Assembly (NCBI RefSeq): GCF_016107305.1
Contig: NZ_RCVR01000006.1
Coordinates: forward strand, 124,001 to 188,000
Length of the DNA: 64,000 bases
Direction of reading: 5' to 3'
From: Roseomonas sp. KE2513
GTDB lineage: Bacteria > Pseudomonadota > Alphaproteobacteria > Acetobacterales > Acetobacteraceae
Part shown: positions 8,012 through 16,367 of the stretch, one piece after another
Layout of the letters: every line of letters begins with the position of its first letter
Position numbering within the stretch: the first letter of the stretch is position 1
The notes under the pieces: generated by a model
What the model was told of the DNA's origin: nothing
Databases searched by the model: none
What the model saw: only the letters and a program-made list of their open reading frames with translations
Program-made: the position numbers and the translations under genes

Positions 8012-9105
8012 GCGCGCACGCCCTGCTCTGCGATCAGCGCGGCTTCCCGCCGCAGCAGCGCGTCAACCTCGGCGCCGCGGCGCTCATAGGTGTGGCCCTC
8101 CAGCACGCGCCGGCGCGCCGCCTCGCCGATTGCCCTCGCGCGCTCCGGCGTGAGCGAGCGAACATGCTCGGCCACGTCGGCGCCGTCGCGCGCCACCAGC
8201 ACCTCCTCCCCCTCCTTGAGGAAGAGGTCGAGGCCCACCCAGGCGTCGGTGATGAGGCAGGCGCCCGCGCCGGCCGCCTCGAAGACGCGCGTGGCCGGCG
8301 AGTAGCCGACCGAGGCCATGCTGTCCCGCGCCACGTTCAGCACCGCAAGGGGGGAGGTGTTGAAGGCGTTGTGGTCGCGCGTGCCGACATGGCCGATGCG
8401 CTGGATATTGGGCGACATCGGCTTGTCGTCCCAGCCGTTGCCGCCGAGCAGGAAGCTCCGCCCCGGCAGCCGCCTGGCGGCATCGAGGAAGAAGGCCTCC
8501 ACCCGCGCCTCGCGGTCCGGGAGGCGGTTGGCGAGGAAGGAGAGGTCCGCCTCGAAGCGCGGGTCCGGCGGCACCGGGTGGTGCGTCTCGGGGTCGAGCG
8601 CGTTGTAGATGGGGATGCAGCGGCGGGCACCCAGCGCCTCGTAGGCCGCGATCACCGGCGGGCCGCCGCCATAGGTGAGCACGAAGTCGAGCGAGGGCAG
8701 GGCGCGGCGCAGTGCGTGGTCCGGCACCGGCGTGATCTCGGCGAGCGTCGCCGGCGCGTCCACGTCCCAGAAGATGCGGATCGCCTCGGGCCGGGCGGCG
8801 GCCATTACGCCCGCGATCAGCTCGTCGTCGAAGACGCCGACCCCGCTCGCCTTCACCACGACATCGGCGCGCGCGGCCTCGTCCATCACTGCCCGCAGCG
8901 CGCTCTCCGTCGCGTCGTAGACGCGCACCTCGGCCCAGGCGGGCGGCTCGATGTCGCGGTGCTGCTGCCGTCCGAATGCGTCGGGCTCGTAGAAGGTGAT
9001 CTCGTGCCCGCGCGCGGCGAGGTCGCGCAGCATGCCCCGGTAATAGGTCGCCGCCCCGTTCCAGTAGGAGGAGAGAAGGCTCGATCCGTAGAAGGCGATC
9101 TTCAT
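8008..9105 (-). CDS. CgeB-like glycosyltransferase (GT-B fold)
   Basis: A 365-residue paralogue of the gene ending at 6905. It starts MKIAFYGSSLLSSYWNGAAT, with the same SS-W-NG motif. The C-terminus has GYSPATRVFEAAGAGACLITD and LFLKEGEEVLVARDG, the family signature. The mid-region EITFYEPDAFGRQQHRD matches the CgeB-type acceptor domain. It overlaps the phosphatase gene upstream and the second transferase downstream by 4 nt each, implying translational coupling. Cytoplasmic by sequence. Family assignment is good; the sugar is unknown. Confidence 0.85.
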   Translation of the reverse strand: MKIAFYGSSLLSSYWNGAATYYRGMLRDLAARGHEITFYEPDAFGRQQHRDIEPPAWAEVRVYDATESALRAVMDEAARADVVVKASGVGVFDDELIAGVMAAARPEAIRIFWDVDAPATLAEITPVPDHALRRALPSLDFVLTYGGGPPVIAAYEALGARRCIPIYNALDPETHHPVPPDPRFEADLSFLANRLPDREARVEAFFLDAARRLPGRSFLLGGNGWDDKPMSPNIQRIGHVGTRDHNAFNTSPLAVLNVARDSMASVGYSPATRVFEAAGAGACLITDAWVGLDLFLKEGEEVLVARDGADVAEHVRSLTPERARAIGEAARRRVLEGHTYERRGAEVDALLRREAALIAEQGVRA

Positions 9106-9701
9106 GCGCGAAGCGTCTCGTTCATGCTCAACACCTTTCCGCCGCCGGGCCAGAGGGCCAGGGCGCTGATGGAGGCCGGCTGGATCTCGAAGCGCCCGAT
9201 CCCGTCCAGCGGGATGCCGAGGATGGCCGCGAGCACCGATTTGATGATGTCGGCATGGCTGACCACCGCGACCCGGCCTTCCGGGTGCCGCGCGCGCAGC
9301 CGCTCGAGGGCGCCGAGCGCGCGGGCCTGCGCCTCGGCCATGCTCTCACCCTGGGGCGGGCGGGCGGTGCCGCGCTCGGCGTTCCAGCGGGTCCAGTCAG
9401 GATCGCCATCGAGCGAGGCGAAGTCGCGCCCCGTCCAGTGGCCGAAATCGATCTCCGTCACGCCGTCCTCGACGCGCGGGTCCAGGCCCAGCCGCGCGGC
9501 GACCGGCGCCGCCGTCTCCCGCGCGCGCTCCAGGGGGCTGGAATAGACCGCCTCGATCGCCTCGTCGGCTAGCCGCCCGGCCAGCGCGCGTGCCTGGCGG
9601 TGCCCTTCCTCCCCCAGCGTCACCCCCGGCATCCGGCCGCAGAGCGTGCTGCCGACGCGTGAATGCGCCGCGTGGCGCAGGAGGAAGAGCGTGGCCGCCA
9701 C
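9102..9701 (-). CDS. Histidine phosphatase family protein
   Basis: A 199-residue member of the phosphoglycerate-mutase-like histidine phosphatase branch 1. LFLLRHAAHSRVGSTLCGR contains the catalytic RH motif (RHA rather than the common RHG). SSPLERARETA and the second catalytic histidine in VAVVSHADIIKSVLAA are intact. The start is GTG. It lies 6 nt after inositol-3-phosphate synthase, so the natural guess is removal of phosphate from inositol phosphate or from a glycosyl-inositol phosphate. That role is inference; alpha-ribazole phosphatase-like and other substrates are equally open from sequence alone. Confidence 0.88.
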   Translation of the reverse strand: MAATLFLLRHAAHSRVGSTLCGRMPGVTLGEEGHRQARALAGRLADEAIEAVYSSPLERARETAAPVAARLGLDPRVEDGVTEIDFGHWTGRDFASLDGDPDWTRWNAERGTARPPQGESMAEAQARALGALERLRARHPEGRVAVVSHADIIKSVLAAILGIPLDGIGRFEIQPASISALALWPGGGKVLSMNETLRA

Positions 9702-9707
9702 CCCAAT

Positions 9708-10868
9708 TCAACCCTCGCCGACGACAAAGCGCAGCGTGCGCTCCCGGGCCTCACCGTCGTCGAACTGCTGGGGCGGGGACTTCATGAAGTAGCTGGACGG
9801 CCCGGTGAGCGCGCCGCCGATCCCGCGGTCGAGCGCGAGCTTGGCGCAGCGGACCGCGTCGATCACCACGCCGGCCGAGTTGGGGGAATCCCAGACCTCC
9901 AGCTTCAGCTCCACGTTCAGAGGCATGCCGCCGAAGCCCGTGCCCTCCAGCCGGATCTGCGCCCACTTGCGGTCGGTCAGCCAGGGCACATGGTCGCTCG
10001 GGCCGACATGGACGCTCTCGGCAGGCAGCGGCACGTCGAACTGGCTTGTCACGGCGCGCGTCTTGGAGAGCTTCTTCGATTCCAGCCGCTCTCGCTCGAG
10101 CATATTCAGGAAGTCGGCATTGCCGCCGAAATTGAGCTGATAGGTGCGGTCCAGCCGCACGCCGCGCTCGCGGAAGAGGTTCGCCAGCACGCGGTGGACG
10201 ATGGTGGCGCCGACCTGGCTCTTGATGTCGTCGCCGATGATCGGCAGGCCCCGCTGCTCGAAGCGCTTGCTCCATTCGGGGTTGGAGGCGATGAAGACGG
10301 GAATGCAGTTCACGAAGGCGCAGCCCGCGCGCAGTGCCTGCTCGGCGTACCATTCCGTCGCCTGCTGTGAGCCCACCGGGAGATAGGAGACGAGGACGTC
10401 GGTACGGGACTCCTCCAAGATGCCCGCGACATCGGCCACCGGCGCCCTGGATTCCTCGATCTCGGCCGTCAGATAGCGGCCGATTCCGTCGAGGGTCGGG
10501 CCGCGGTTGACCACGACACCCGATCGCGGCACTTCAGCGAAAACCTGCGTGTTGTTGGGCGGCGCGAGGATGGCCTCCGCCACGTCGCGCCCGACCTTGG
10601 CCGCGTTCACGTCGAAGGCGGCGGAGACGGCGATGTCGCGCACGTGGTATCCGCCCAACTCCACGTTCATCAGGCCGGGCACGGGCTCGTTGGCCTGTGC
10701 CATGCAATAGTAGGACAGGCCCTGCACGAAGGAGGACGCGCAGTTTCCAACGCCCACGATCGCGACGCGCAGCGCGCTCACGCCCTCGGTCCGTTCGCGC
10801 GCGGCGAAGCAATCGTCAAAGGATCGCGTTCCTCTCCATGGCACTGCGGCCGGGGCGGCCGCATGCAT
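9708..10868 (-). CDS. ino1: Inositol-3-phosphate synthase, actinobacterial type
   Basis: About 386 residues. It carries [16 protein letters not shown] (NAD-binding start), [50 protein letters not shown] and [20 protein letters not shown]. These line up closely, from memory, with mycobacterial Ino1. The enzyme isomerises glucose-6-phosphate to 1L-myo-inositol-1-phosphate using NAD+. The start is uncertain: the ATG at 10868 gives about 33 residues before the conserved core, and a GTG at 10781 would give only four. First gene of the left block of the cluster. The close likeness to the actinobacterial branch suggests ancient transfer. Confidence 0.95.
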   Translation of the reverse strand: MHAAAPAAVPWRGTRSFDDCFAARERTEGVSALRVAIVGVGNCASSFVQGLSYYCMAQANEPVPGLMNVELGGYHVRDIAVSAAFDVNAAKVGRDVAEAILAPPNNTQVFAEVPRSGVVVNRGPTLDGIGRYLTAEIEESRAPVADVAGILEESRTDVLVSYLPVGSQQATEWYAEQALRAGCAFVNCIPVFIASNPEWSKRFEQRGLPIIGDDIKSQVGATIVHRVLANLFRERGVRLDRTYQLNFGGNADFLNMLERERLESKKLSKTRAVTSQFDVPLPAESVHVGPSDHVPWLTDRKWAQIRLEGTGFGGMPLNVELKLEVWDSPNSAGVVIDAVRCAKLALDRGIGGALTGPSSYFMKSPPQQFDDGEARERTLRFVVGEG

Positions 10869-10929
10869 CAACTTAGCTATCGCCCCAACTAGCGATCAAC
10901 GCCATGCCGGGATGCGCATGGTTGGCCGC

Positions 10930-10948
10930 CATTTTCTACAAGAAAATG
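10930..10948. promoter_or_regulatory. 19-bp perfect AT-rich palindrome in the divergent cluster promoter region
   Basis: CATTTTCT-ACA-AGAAAATG, two perfect 8-nt arms around 3 nt. It lies 62 nt upstream of the inositol synthase ATG and about 180 nt upstream of the first epimerase gene. It is much richer in A/T than its surroundings and is placed to act on both blocks. The binding protein is unknown. Confidence 0.5.
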
Positions 10949-11124
10949 TGATGTTGCCGGTGGCCTTCTTCAAAGTGTCCGCGCCGGTTAAAGACTTGCG
11001 TGCTCCACCTCGGAACGCGATTCGAGACGGGCAATGGCGCTTTACGCCCTGCCGGAACCGATCATCGAGCCGGGCCCTTCCGGTCCGACGGGCGGCAGCA
11101 GCTTGAGACGGGAGGGCGAGAGCT

Positions 11125-12240
11125 TTGGCGGAATCAGTCCTGATCACCGGGGGCGCGGGCTTCATCGGCCGCTACGTGTCGCGCGCGCTGCTCGACCGCG
11201 GCGACCACGTGCGCGTGCTCGACAGCTTCATCGAGCAGGTCCATGCCGACCGCGGCGCCGATGGCCTCGACTCCGAGGTGGAGGTGGTGACCGGCGACGT
11301 CCGCGACCCCGATGCGGTCAAGCGCGCGCTGCGCGGCGTGGACAAGGTCGTCCACCTCGCGGCCGAGGTCGGCGTCGGGCAGAGCATGTACGCGATCGAG
11401 CGCTACGTCTCGGTGAACGATTGTGGCACCGCGGTGCTCTTCCAGCAGCTGATCGATCAGCCCGTGAAGCGCGTCGTCGTTGCCTCCTCCATGAGCGTCT
11501 ACGGCGAGGGGCTTTACCGCGACGCCGACGGCACCCTCGTGGAGGACGCGGTGCGCCAGCCGCGCCTCACGCCCGACGCGCCCTGGGACCCGCTGGACGC
11601 CAAGGGCCGCCCGCTGGTGCCAGTGCCCACGCCGGAATGGAAGCGGACGAACCTCGCCTCCGTCTACGCCATCACGAAGTTCGTGCAGGAGCGGCTGACG
11701 CTCACCCTCGCTCCGGCCTATGGGATGGAGGGCGTCGCGCTGCGGCTCTGGAACGTCTATGGCGCGGGACAGGCGCTCTCGAACCCCTATACCGGCGTTC
11801 TCGCGATCTTCGCTGCGCGCCTGCAGAACAACCAGCCGCCGATGATCTTCGAGGACGGGCTGCAGCGCCGCGACTTCGTGCATGTAGAGGACGTGGCGCG
11901 CGCCTTCCTTCTCGCGCTCGACCATCCGCGGGCTCCCGGTGGCGTCTATAACATCGCGAGCGGCGTGGACCGTACGGTGCAGGACGTGGCCGCGGACCTC
12001 GCGCGCGCCATGGGCCGCACCGGCCTCGCGCCGGAGATCGCGGGCAAGACCCGCGCCGGCGATATCCGCCACAACATCCCCGACATCACCAAGGCCCGGG
12101 ACGAGCTCGGCTATCGCACGCAGCGCCTCGACTTCACCGCCGATCTCGCGGAGCTGGCCGAGTGGGTGGCCCGCCAGCAGGCGCTCGATCGGGTGAGCCA
12201 GGCGAGGAACGAGCTGGAGCTGCGGGGGCTCGTCGCGTGA
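11125..12240 (+). CDS. NAD-dependent epimerase/dehydratase (extended SDR)
   Basis: A 371-residue extended short-chain dehydrogenase. It has VLITGGAGFIGRYVS near the N-terminus, catalytic SSMSVYGEG with a later YAITKFVQE (the YxxxK pair), RLWNVYGAGQ, and RRDFVHVEDVARAF near the C-terminus. This is the layout of UDP-glucose 4-epimerase and UDP-glucuronate epimerase/decarboxylase relatives. It starts with TTG at 11125, supported by a GGGAGGGCGAG ribosome site. First gene of the right block of the cluster; the next gene overlaps its stop (TGATG). The exact sugar nucleotide is unknown. Confidence 0.88.
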   Translation: MAESVLITGGAGFIGRYVSRALLDRGDHVRVLDSFIEQVHADRGADGLDSEVEVVTGDVRDPDAVKRALRGVDKVVHLAAEVGVGQSMYAIERYVSVNDCGTAVLFQQLIDQPVKRVVVASSMSVYGEGLYRDADGTLVEDAVRQPRLTPDAPWDPLDAKGRPLVPVPTPEWKRTNLASVYAITKFVQERLTLTLAPAYGMEGVALRLWNVYGAGQALSNPYTGVLAIFAARLQNNQPPMIFEDGLQRRDFVHVEDVARAFLLALDHPRAPGGVYNIASGVDRTVQDVAADLARAMGRTGLAPEIAGKTRAGDIRHNIPDITKARDELGYRTQRLDFTADLAELAEWVARQQALDRVSQARNELELRGLVA

Positions 12241-13328
12241 TGGACGCGATGCCGAAGGCGCCGGCCCTTCCCGGTACCCGGCCAGTCCTCATCACGGGCG
12301 GTGCCGGGTTCATCGGCTCCAACCTTGCCGATCGGCTGGCGGGGGAGGGGCACGACGTCCTGATCTACGACGCGCTCTCGCGTCCCGGGGTCTCGACCAA
12401 CCTCGACTGGCTCAAGCAGCGGCATCCGCGCCGGATCTCCGCCACCATCGCCGATGTGCGCGACACGGCGAGCCTGGAGGCCGCGGCGAGCGAGGCCTCG
12501 GCGGTGTTCCATCTCGCTGCACAGGTGGCCGTCACCACCAGTCTCGTGGACCCGCGCGAGGATTTCGACATCAATCTCGGCGCCAGCTTCGCCCTGCTGG
12601 ACGCGCTGCGTCGCCGCGGGGAGCGCGTGCCGCTCGTCTTCGCCAGCACGAACAAGGTCTATGGCGACCTCGGCGACGTGACGCTGGACCTGCTGGGCGA
12701 CGCCTACGTGCCGCGCGACCCCACCGTGCGCGCGCGCGGCGTGAGCGAGGATCGGCCGCTCGACTTCCACACGCCCTATGGCTGCTCCAAGGGGGCGGCG
12801 GACCAGTACGTGCTTGATTTCGGCCGCTCCTTCGGCGTGCCGACGGCGGTTCTGCGCATGAGCTGCATTTACGGCCAGCGCCAGATGGGCACCGAGGACC
12901 AGGGCTGGGTCGCCCACTTCATCCTCCGCGCGCTGCGGGGGGAGCCGATCAGCATCTACGGTGACGGCTGCCAGGTGCGGGACGTGCTGGACGTGCGCGA
13001 CGCGGTGGATGCCTATGTCTCGGCCTGGCGGCGCATCGACGAGATCTCGGGCCGCGCCTTCAATCTCGGCGGCGGGCCGGTCAACGCGATCAGCCTGCGC
13101 CAGCTTCTCGCGCATATCGGCGACATCACGGGACGGCCGGTCGAGACGCACTACGCGGACTGGCGCGCGGGCGACCAGCGCTACTACGTCTCGGACACGG
13201 GGCGCGCGGTGCGGGAGCTCGACCTGCGCCCGGCCCGTCCGTGGCGCGAGGGCGTGGCGGCCCTGGCCGGCTGGCTGCGCGAGGAGCGCGCGGCGCCCGA
13301 GCACGCCGCCGAGCACGCCAGCGCGTGA
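12240..13328 (+). CDS. NAD-dependent epimerase, CDP-paratose 2-epimerase-like
   Basis: A 362-residue extended SDR. It has VLITGGAGFIGSNLADRL, FASTNKVYGDLG, YGCSKGAADQYVLDFGRSFG (catalytic Tyr/Lys), RMSCIYGQRQMGTEDQGWVA and GDGCQVRDVLDVRDAVDAY. STNKVYGD together with CIYGxRQMGTEDQGWVAHF is characteristic of the CDP-paratose/CDP-tyvelose 2-epimerase group, though many relatives act on other NDP-sugars. The ATG overlaps the previous stop codon by one base and its own stop overlaps the next GTG. It works beside the other epimerase, pointing to a modified sugar donor. Confidence 0.88.
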   Translation: MDAMPKAPALPGTRPVLITGGAGFIGSNLADRLAGEGHDVLIYDALSRPGVSTNLDWLKQRHPRRISATIADVRDTASLEAAASEASAVFHLAAQVAVTTSLVDPREDFDINLGASFALLDALRRRGERVPLVFASTNKVYGDLGDVTLDLLGDAYVPRDPTVRARGVSEDRPLDFHTPYGCSKGAADQYVLDFGRSFGVPTAVLRMSCIYGQRQMGTEDQGWVAHFILRALRGEPISIYGDGCQVRDVLDVRDAVDAYVSAWRRIDEISGRAFNLGGGPVNAISLRQLLAHIGDITGRPVETHYADWRAGDQRYYVSDTGRAVRELDLRPARPWREGVAALAGWLREERAAPEHAAEHASA

Positions 13329-14449
13329 CCGATGGCTCGCGAGGCCGCGGCGCGAGGCTGCTGATCACGGCGGATGCGGCCGGCGGTGTCTGGACCTACG
13401 CGCTCGACCTCGCGGCCGGGCTCTCCTCGGCGGGCGTGATGCCGGTCATCGCCGTGCTCGGCCCGGCGCCGCGGGGCGATCAACTCGTCCGTGCGGCCGC
13501 GATTCCCGGCCTGGAGCTGCTGCCGACCGGCCTGCCGCTGGACTGGTTGGCCGAGGGGCCGGAGGAACTGCGCGCTTCCGGCGAGGCCCTGGCCACCCTG
13601 GCCGAGGCCGCGCGGGTGGATGCCGTCCACCTGAACAGCCCGGCGCACGCCGCCGGCACGGCCTTTCCCGTGCCCGTCGTCGCCGTTTCGCATTCCTGCG
13701 TCGTCACCTGGTGGGATGCCGTTTATGGCGGCGCGCTGCCGCCAGATTTCGCCTGGCACGCCGAGCTGATGCGCCGAGGGTGCCTCGCCGCCTCCACGCT
13801 CGTCACGCCCAGCCGCGCCTTCGGGGAGGCCACCGCGCGGCGCTACGCCCTGCCGCGGCGGCCGGTGGTGGTGCATAACGGCCGCCGCCCCATGGCTCCG
13901 CCGGGCGAGGTTCCGGCGGGCACGCCGCCGCTCTTCGTGCTCACGGCCGGGCGGCTCTGGGACAAGGGGAAGAACCTCCGCACGCTGGACCTCGCGGCCG
14001 CGCGCCTCGACGTGCCGGTGCTCGCGGCCGGGCCGGTAGCGGGGCCGAACGGCGACCGGGCGGAGCCCCGGCATGTCCGCGCCCTCGGGCATCTCGGCGA
14101 GCCGGCCCTGGCCGCGCTGCTCGCGCAGCGCCCGATCTACGCCTCCCTCGCGCTCTACGAGCCCTTCGGCCTCGCGGTGCTGGAAGCCGCGAGTGCAGGG
14201 TGCCCGCTGGTGCTGTCGGATATCCCGACCTTTCGCGAACTCTGGGGCGCCGCCGCCCTTTACGTGCCACCACGCGACGAAGCCGCGGCCGCCGCGGCCA
14301 TCGCGCGCCTCGCGGCCGACCCTGCGGAGCGTGCGCGCCTCGGCGCCGCCGCCCGCCGTCGTGCGGCCCGCTACACGGTGGACACTATGGCGGGCGCGAT
14401 GCTCGACGTGTACCGCCCACTGATTCTGTCCGGGAGCGTGGCGGCGTGA
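13325..14449 (+). CDS. Glycosyltransferase family 4
   Basis: A 374-residue GT-B glycosyltransferase starting at a GTG that overlaps the epimerase stop (GTGA). The N-terminal domain begins RLLITADAAGGVWTYALDLA. The C-terminal donor domain has VLTAGRLWDKGKNLRTLDLA and the E-x7-E motif within SLALYEPFGLAVLEAASAGC. That motif is typical of retaining GT4 enzymes. No membrane segment. By analogy with MshA, a GT4 that uses inositol phosphate as acceptor, an inositol-linked acceptor is conceivable given the inositol synthase in the same cluster, but nothing in the sequence proves it. Confidence 0.88.
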   Translation: MTDGSRGRGARLLITADAAGGVWTYALDLAAGLSSAGVMPVIAVLGPAPRGDQLVRAAAIPGLELLPTGLPLDWLAEGPEELRASGEALATLAEAARVDAVHLNSPAHAAGTAFPVPVVAVSHSCVVTWWDAVYGGALPPDFAWHAELMRRGCLAASTLVTPSRAFGEATARRYALPRRPVVVHNGRRPMAPPGEVPAGTPPLFVLTAGRLWDKGKNLRTLDLAAARLDVPVLAAGPVAGPNGDRAEPRHVRALGHLGEPALAALLAQRPIYASLALYEPFGLAVLEAASAGCPLVLSDIPTFRELWGAAALYVPPRDEAAAAAAIARLAADPAERARLGAAARRRAARYTVDTMAGAMLDVYRPLILSGSVAA

Positions 14450-15585
14450 GGTTCGTCTATCTTACCCATTCCCTCGCCTCCTGCTGGAACCACGGCAACG
14501 CGCATTTCCTGCGCGGCGTGCTGCGGGAGCTGATCCATCGCGGGCACGAGGTGCGGGCGATGGAGCCGGAGGACGCCTGGAGCCTGGAGAACCTGCTGCG
14601 GGACCATGGCGAGGCCGGGCTCGACGCCTACCGCGCGAACTATCCCGAGCTTCGCTCCACCGCCTTCACGGGCACGGAGGGGCTGGAGGCCGCGCTCTCC
14701 GGTGCCGATGTTGTCATCGTGCATGAGTGGAACGAGCCCGCGCTCGTCGCCGCGGTCGGGCGGCTCCGCCGGCTGGGCGCGCCGTTCACGCTGCTCTTCC
14801 ACGACACGCACCACCGCGCGGTCAGCGATCCCGAGGCTATCCGCACCTTCGACCTCGACGGCTACGACGCCGTGCTGGCCTTCGGCGCCACGCTCTCCGA
14901 AGTCTATCGGCGCTGGGGTTGGGGCGACCGCGTCTTCACCTGGCACGAAGCGGCCGACACGCGCCTCTTCCACCCGCCCGAGGAGGAGGGCCCGCGCGAG
15001 GGGCTCGTCTGGATCGGCAACTGGGGCGACGGCGAGCGAACGGCGGAGCTGGAGGGCTTCCTTCTCCGCCCTGCGCAGGAGGCCGGGCTGCCGCTCGACA
15101 TCTTCGGCGTGCGCTACCCCGAGGAGGCGCGGGCCATGCTGGAGCGCCACGGCGCGCGCTACCGCGGCTGGCTGCCCAATGCCCGCGCGCCGGAGGTCTT
15201 CGCGCGCCACCTCGCGACCGTCCACGTCCCTCGCCGCTTCTACGTGGACATGCTGCCGGGCATCCCAACCATCCGCGTCTTCGAGGCGCTGGCCTGCGGG
15301 ATCCCGCTTGTCTCCGCCCCCTGGCGCGACGAGGAGGGGCTGTTCCGACCCGGCCGGGACTATCTCACCGCCCGCGACGGCGCGGAGATGACACGGCACC
15401 TCCTGGCGCTGCGCGACGATCCCGCCCTGCGCCGCGCGGTCGTTGAGAGCGGCCTCGAGACCATTCGTGCCCGCCATAGCTGCGCGCATCGCGTGGACGA
15501 GCTGATGAGCATTCTCTCCCGCCTGGGCACGGCGCCCGCGCGGAAGCTGGGCCCCACCCGTACTGAAGAGGCGCCCGCGCCATGA
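14446..15585 (+). CDS. CgeB-like glycosyltransferase (GT-B fold)
   Basis: A 379-residue protein and the third CgeB-like transferase of the cluster. It starts RFVYLTHSLASCWNHGNAHF and carries the family signature near the C-terminus: IPTIRVFEALACGIPLVSAP and LFRPGRDYLTARDG. The middle has FTLLFHDTHHRAVSDPEAI, a conserved-looking histidine cluster absent from the two left-block paralogues. A GTG start overlaps the previous stop (GTGA) and the stop overlaps the next ATG. Soluble. Donor and acceptor are unknown. Confidence 0.85.
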   Translation: MRFVYLTHSLASCWNHGNAHFLRGVLRELIHRGHEVRAMEPEDAWSLENLLRDHGEAGLDAYRANYPELRSTAFTGTEGLEAALSGADVVIVHEWNEPALVAAVGRLRRLGAPFTLLFHDTHHRAVSDPEAIRTFDLDGYDAVLAFGATLSEVYRRWGWGDRVFTWHEAADTRLFHPPEEEGPREGLVWIGNWGDGERTAELEGFLLRPAQEAGLPLDIFGVRYPEEARAMLERHGARYRGWLPNARAPEVFARHLATVHVPRRFYVDMLPGIPTIRVFEALACGIPLVSAPWRDEEGLFRPGRDYLTARDGAEMTRHLLALRDDPALRRAVVESGLETIRARHSCAHRVDELMSILSRLGTAPARKLGPTRTEEAPAP

Positions 15586-16367
15586 GCAGCACCGCGATGC
15601 TATCCACGGAGGAGATCCGCGCCCGCGTGGAGGCGCTGGGCGACTGGTTCCACAACCTCGACCTCGGGGGCGTGCGGACCGCACCGAACCATTTTCTCTA
15701 CGACTACCCCGCCAACAAGTTCCGCCGCTTCGCCCACGCGATTCCCGCCGATCTCACGGGCAAGAGCGTGCTCGACATCGGCTGCAACGCCGGCTTCTAC
15801 TCGATGGAGATGAAGCGGCGCGGCGCCGCCCGCGTGCTCGGCATCGACAGCGACGATCGCTACCTTGCCCAGGCGCGCCTGGCCGCGGAGGTGACGGGGC
15901 TGGAGGCGGAGTTCCGCAACCTTTCCGTCTACGACGTGGGCGCGCTGGGGGAGCGCTTCGACCTCGTGATCTTCATGGGCGTCCTCTACCACCTCCGCCA
16001 CCCGCTGCTGGCGCTGGACCTCATCCACGAGCACGTGGCGGACGACCTGCTGCTGTTCCAGTCGATGCAGCGCGGCGCGAAGACGGTGATGACGCCCGAG
16101 GCCGACTACCCCTTCTCCGAGACGGCGATCTTCGACGAGCCCGGCTGGCCGAAGCTGCACTTCATCGAGCGGAACTACTCGAAGGATCCCTCCAACTGGT
16201 GGGTGCCGAACGCCGCGGCGTCGGGGGCCATGCTCCGCTCCGCCGGCTTCGCGATCCTCGATCACCCCGAGGAGGAGGTCTATCTCTGCCGGCGCGCGGA
16301 GGCCCCCTGGGGCGCCGGCGCCGTCTATCCCGCGCCCGGACGCGACGAGAAGGGAAGCCGCGCGTGA
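15582..16367 (+). CDS. SAM-dependent methyltransferase (TIGR04290-like)
   Basis: A 261-residue class I methyltransferase. VLDIGCNAGFYSMEMKRRGA is the SAM-binding motif I, GIDSDDRYLAQARLAAE the acidic loop, and FMGVLYHLRHPLLALDLI resembles the CmoB-like post-motif region. The N-terminus is GDWFHNLDLGGVRTAP and a late segment is WPKLHFIERNYSKDPSNWW. The whole resembles what I remember as family TIGR04290, uncharacterised methyltransferases found beside glycosyltransferases; I could not check this. Coupled by overlaps on both sides. It probably methylates the sugar or inositol product of the cluster. Confidence 0.82.
   Translation: MSSTAMLSTEEIRARVEALGDWFHNLDLGGVRTAPNHFLYDYPANKFRRFAHAIPADLTGKSVLDIGCNAGFYSMEMKRRGAARVLGIDSDDRYLAQARLAAEVTGLEAEFRNLSVYDVGALGERFDLVIFMGVLYHLRHPLLALDLIHEHVADDLLLFQSMQRGAKTVMTPEADYPFSETAIFDEPGWPKLHFIERNYSKDPSNWWVPNAAASGAMLRSAGFAILDHPEEEVYLCRRAEAPWGAGAVYPAPGRDEKGSRA

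Noticed and set aside
8092-9546. Open frame of about 480 codons on the plus strand
   Set aside because: It is opposite the glycosyltransferase and phosphatase genes, is of low-complexity Arg/Gly composition, and has no ribosome site or domain.
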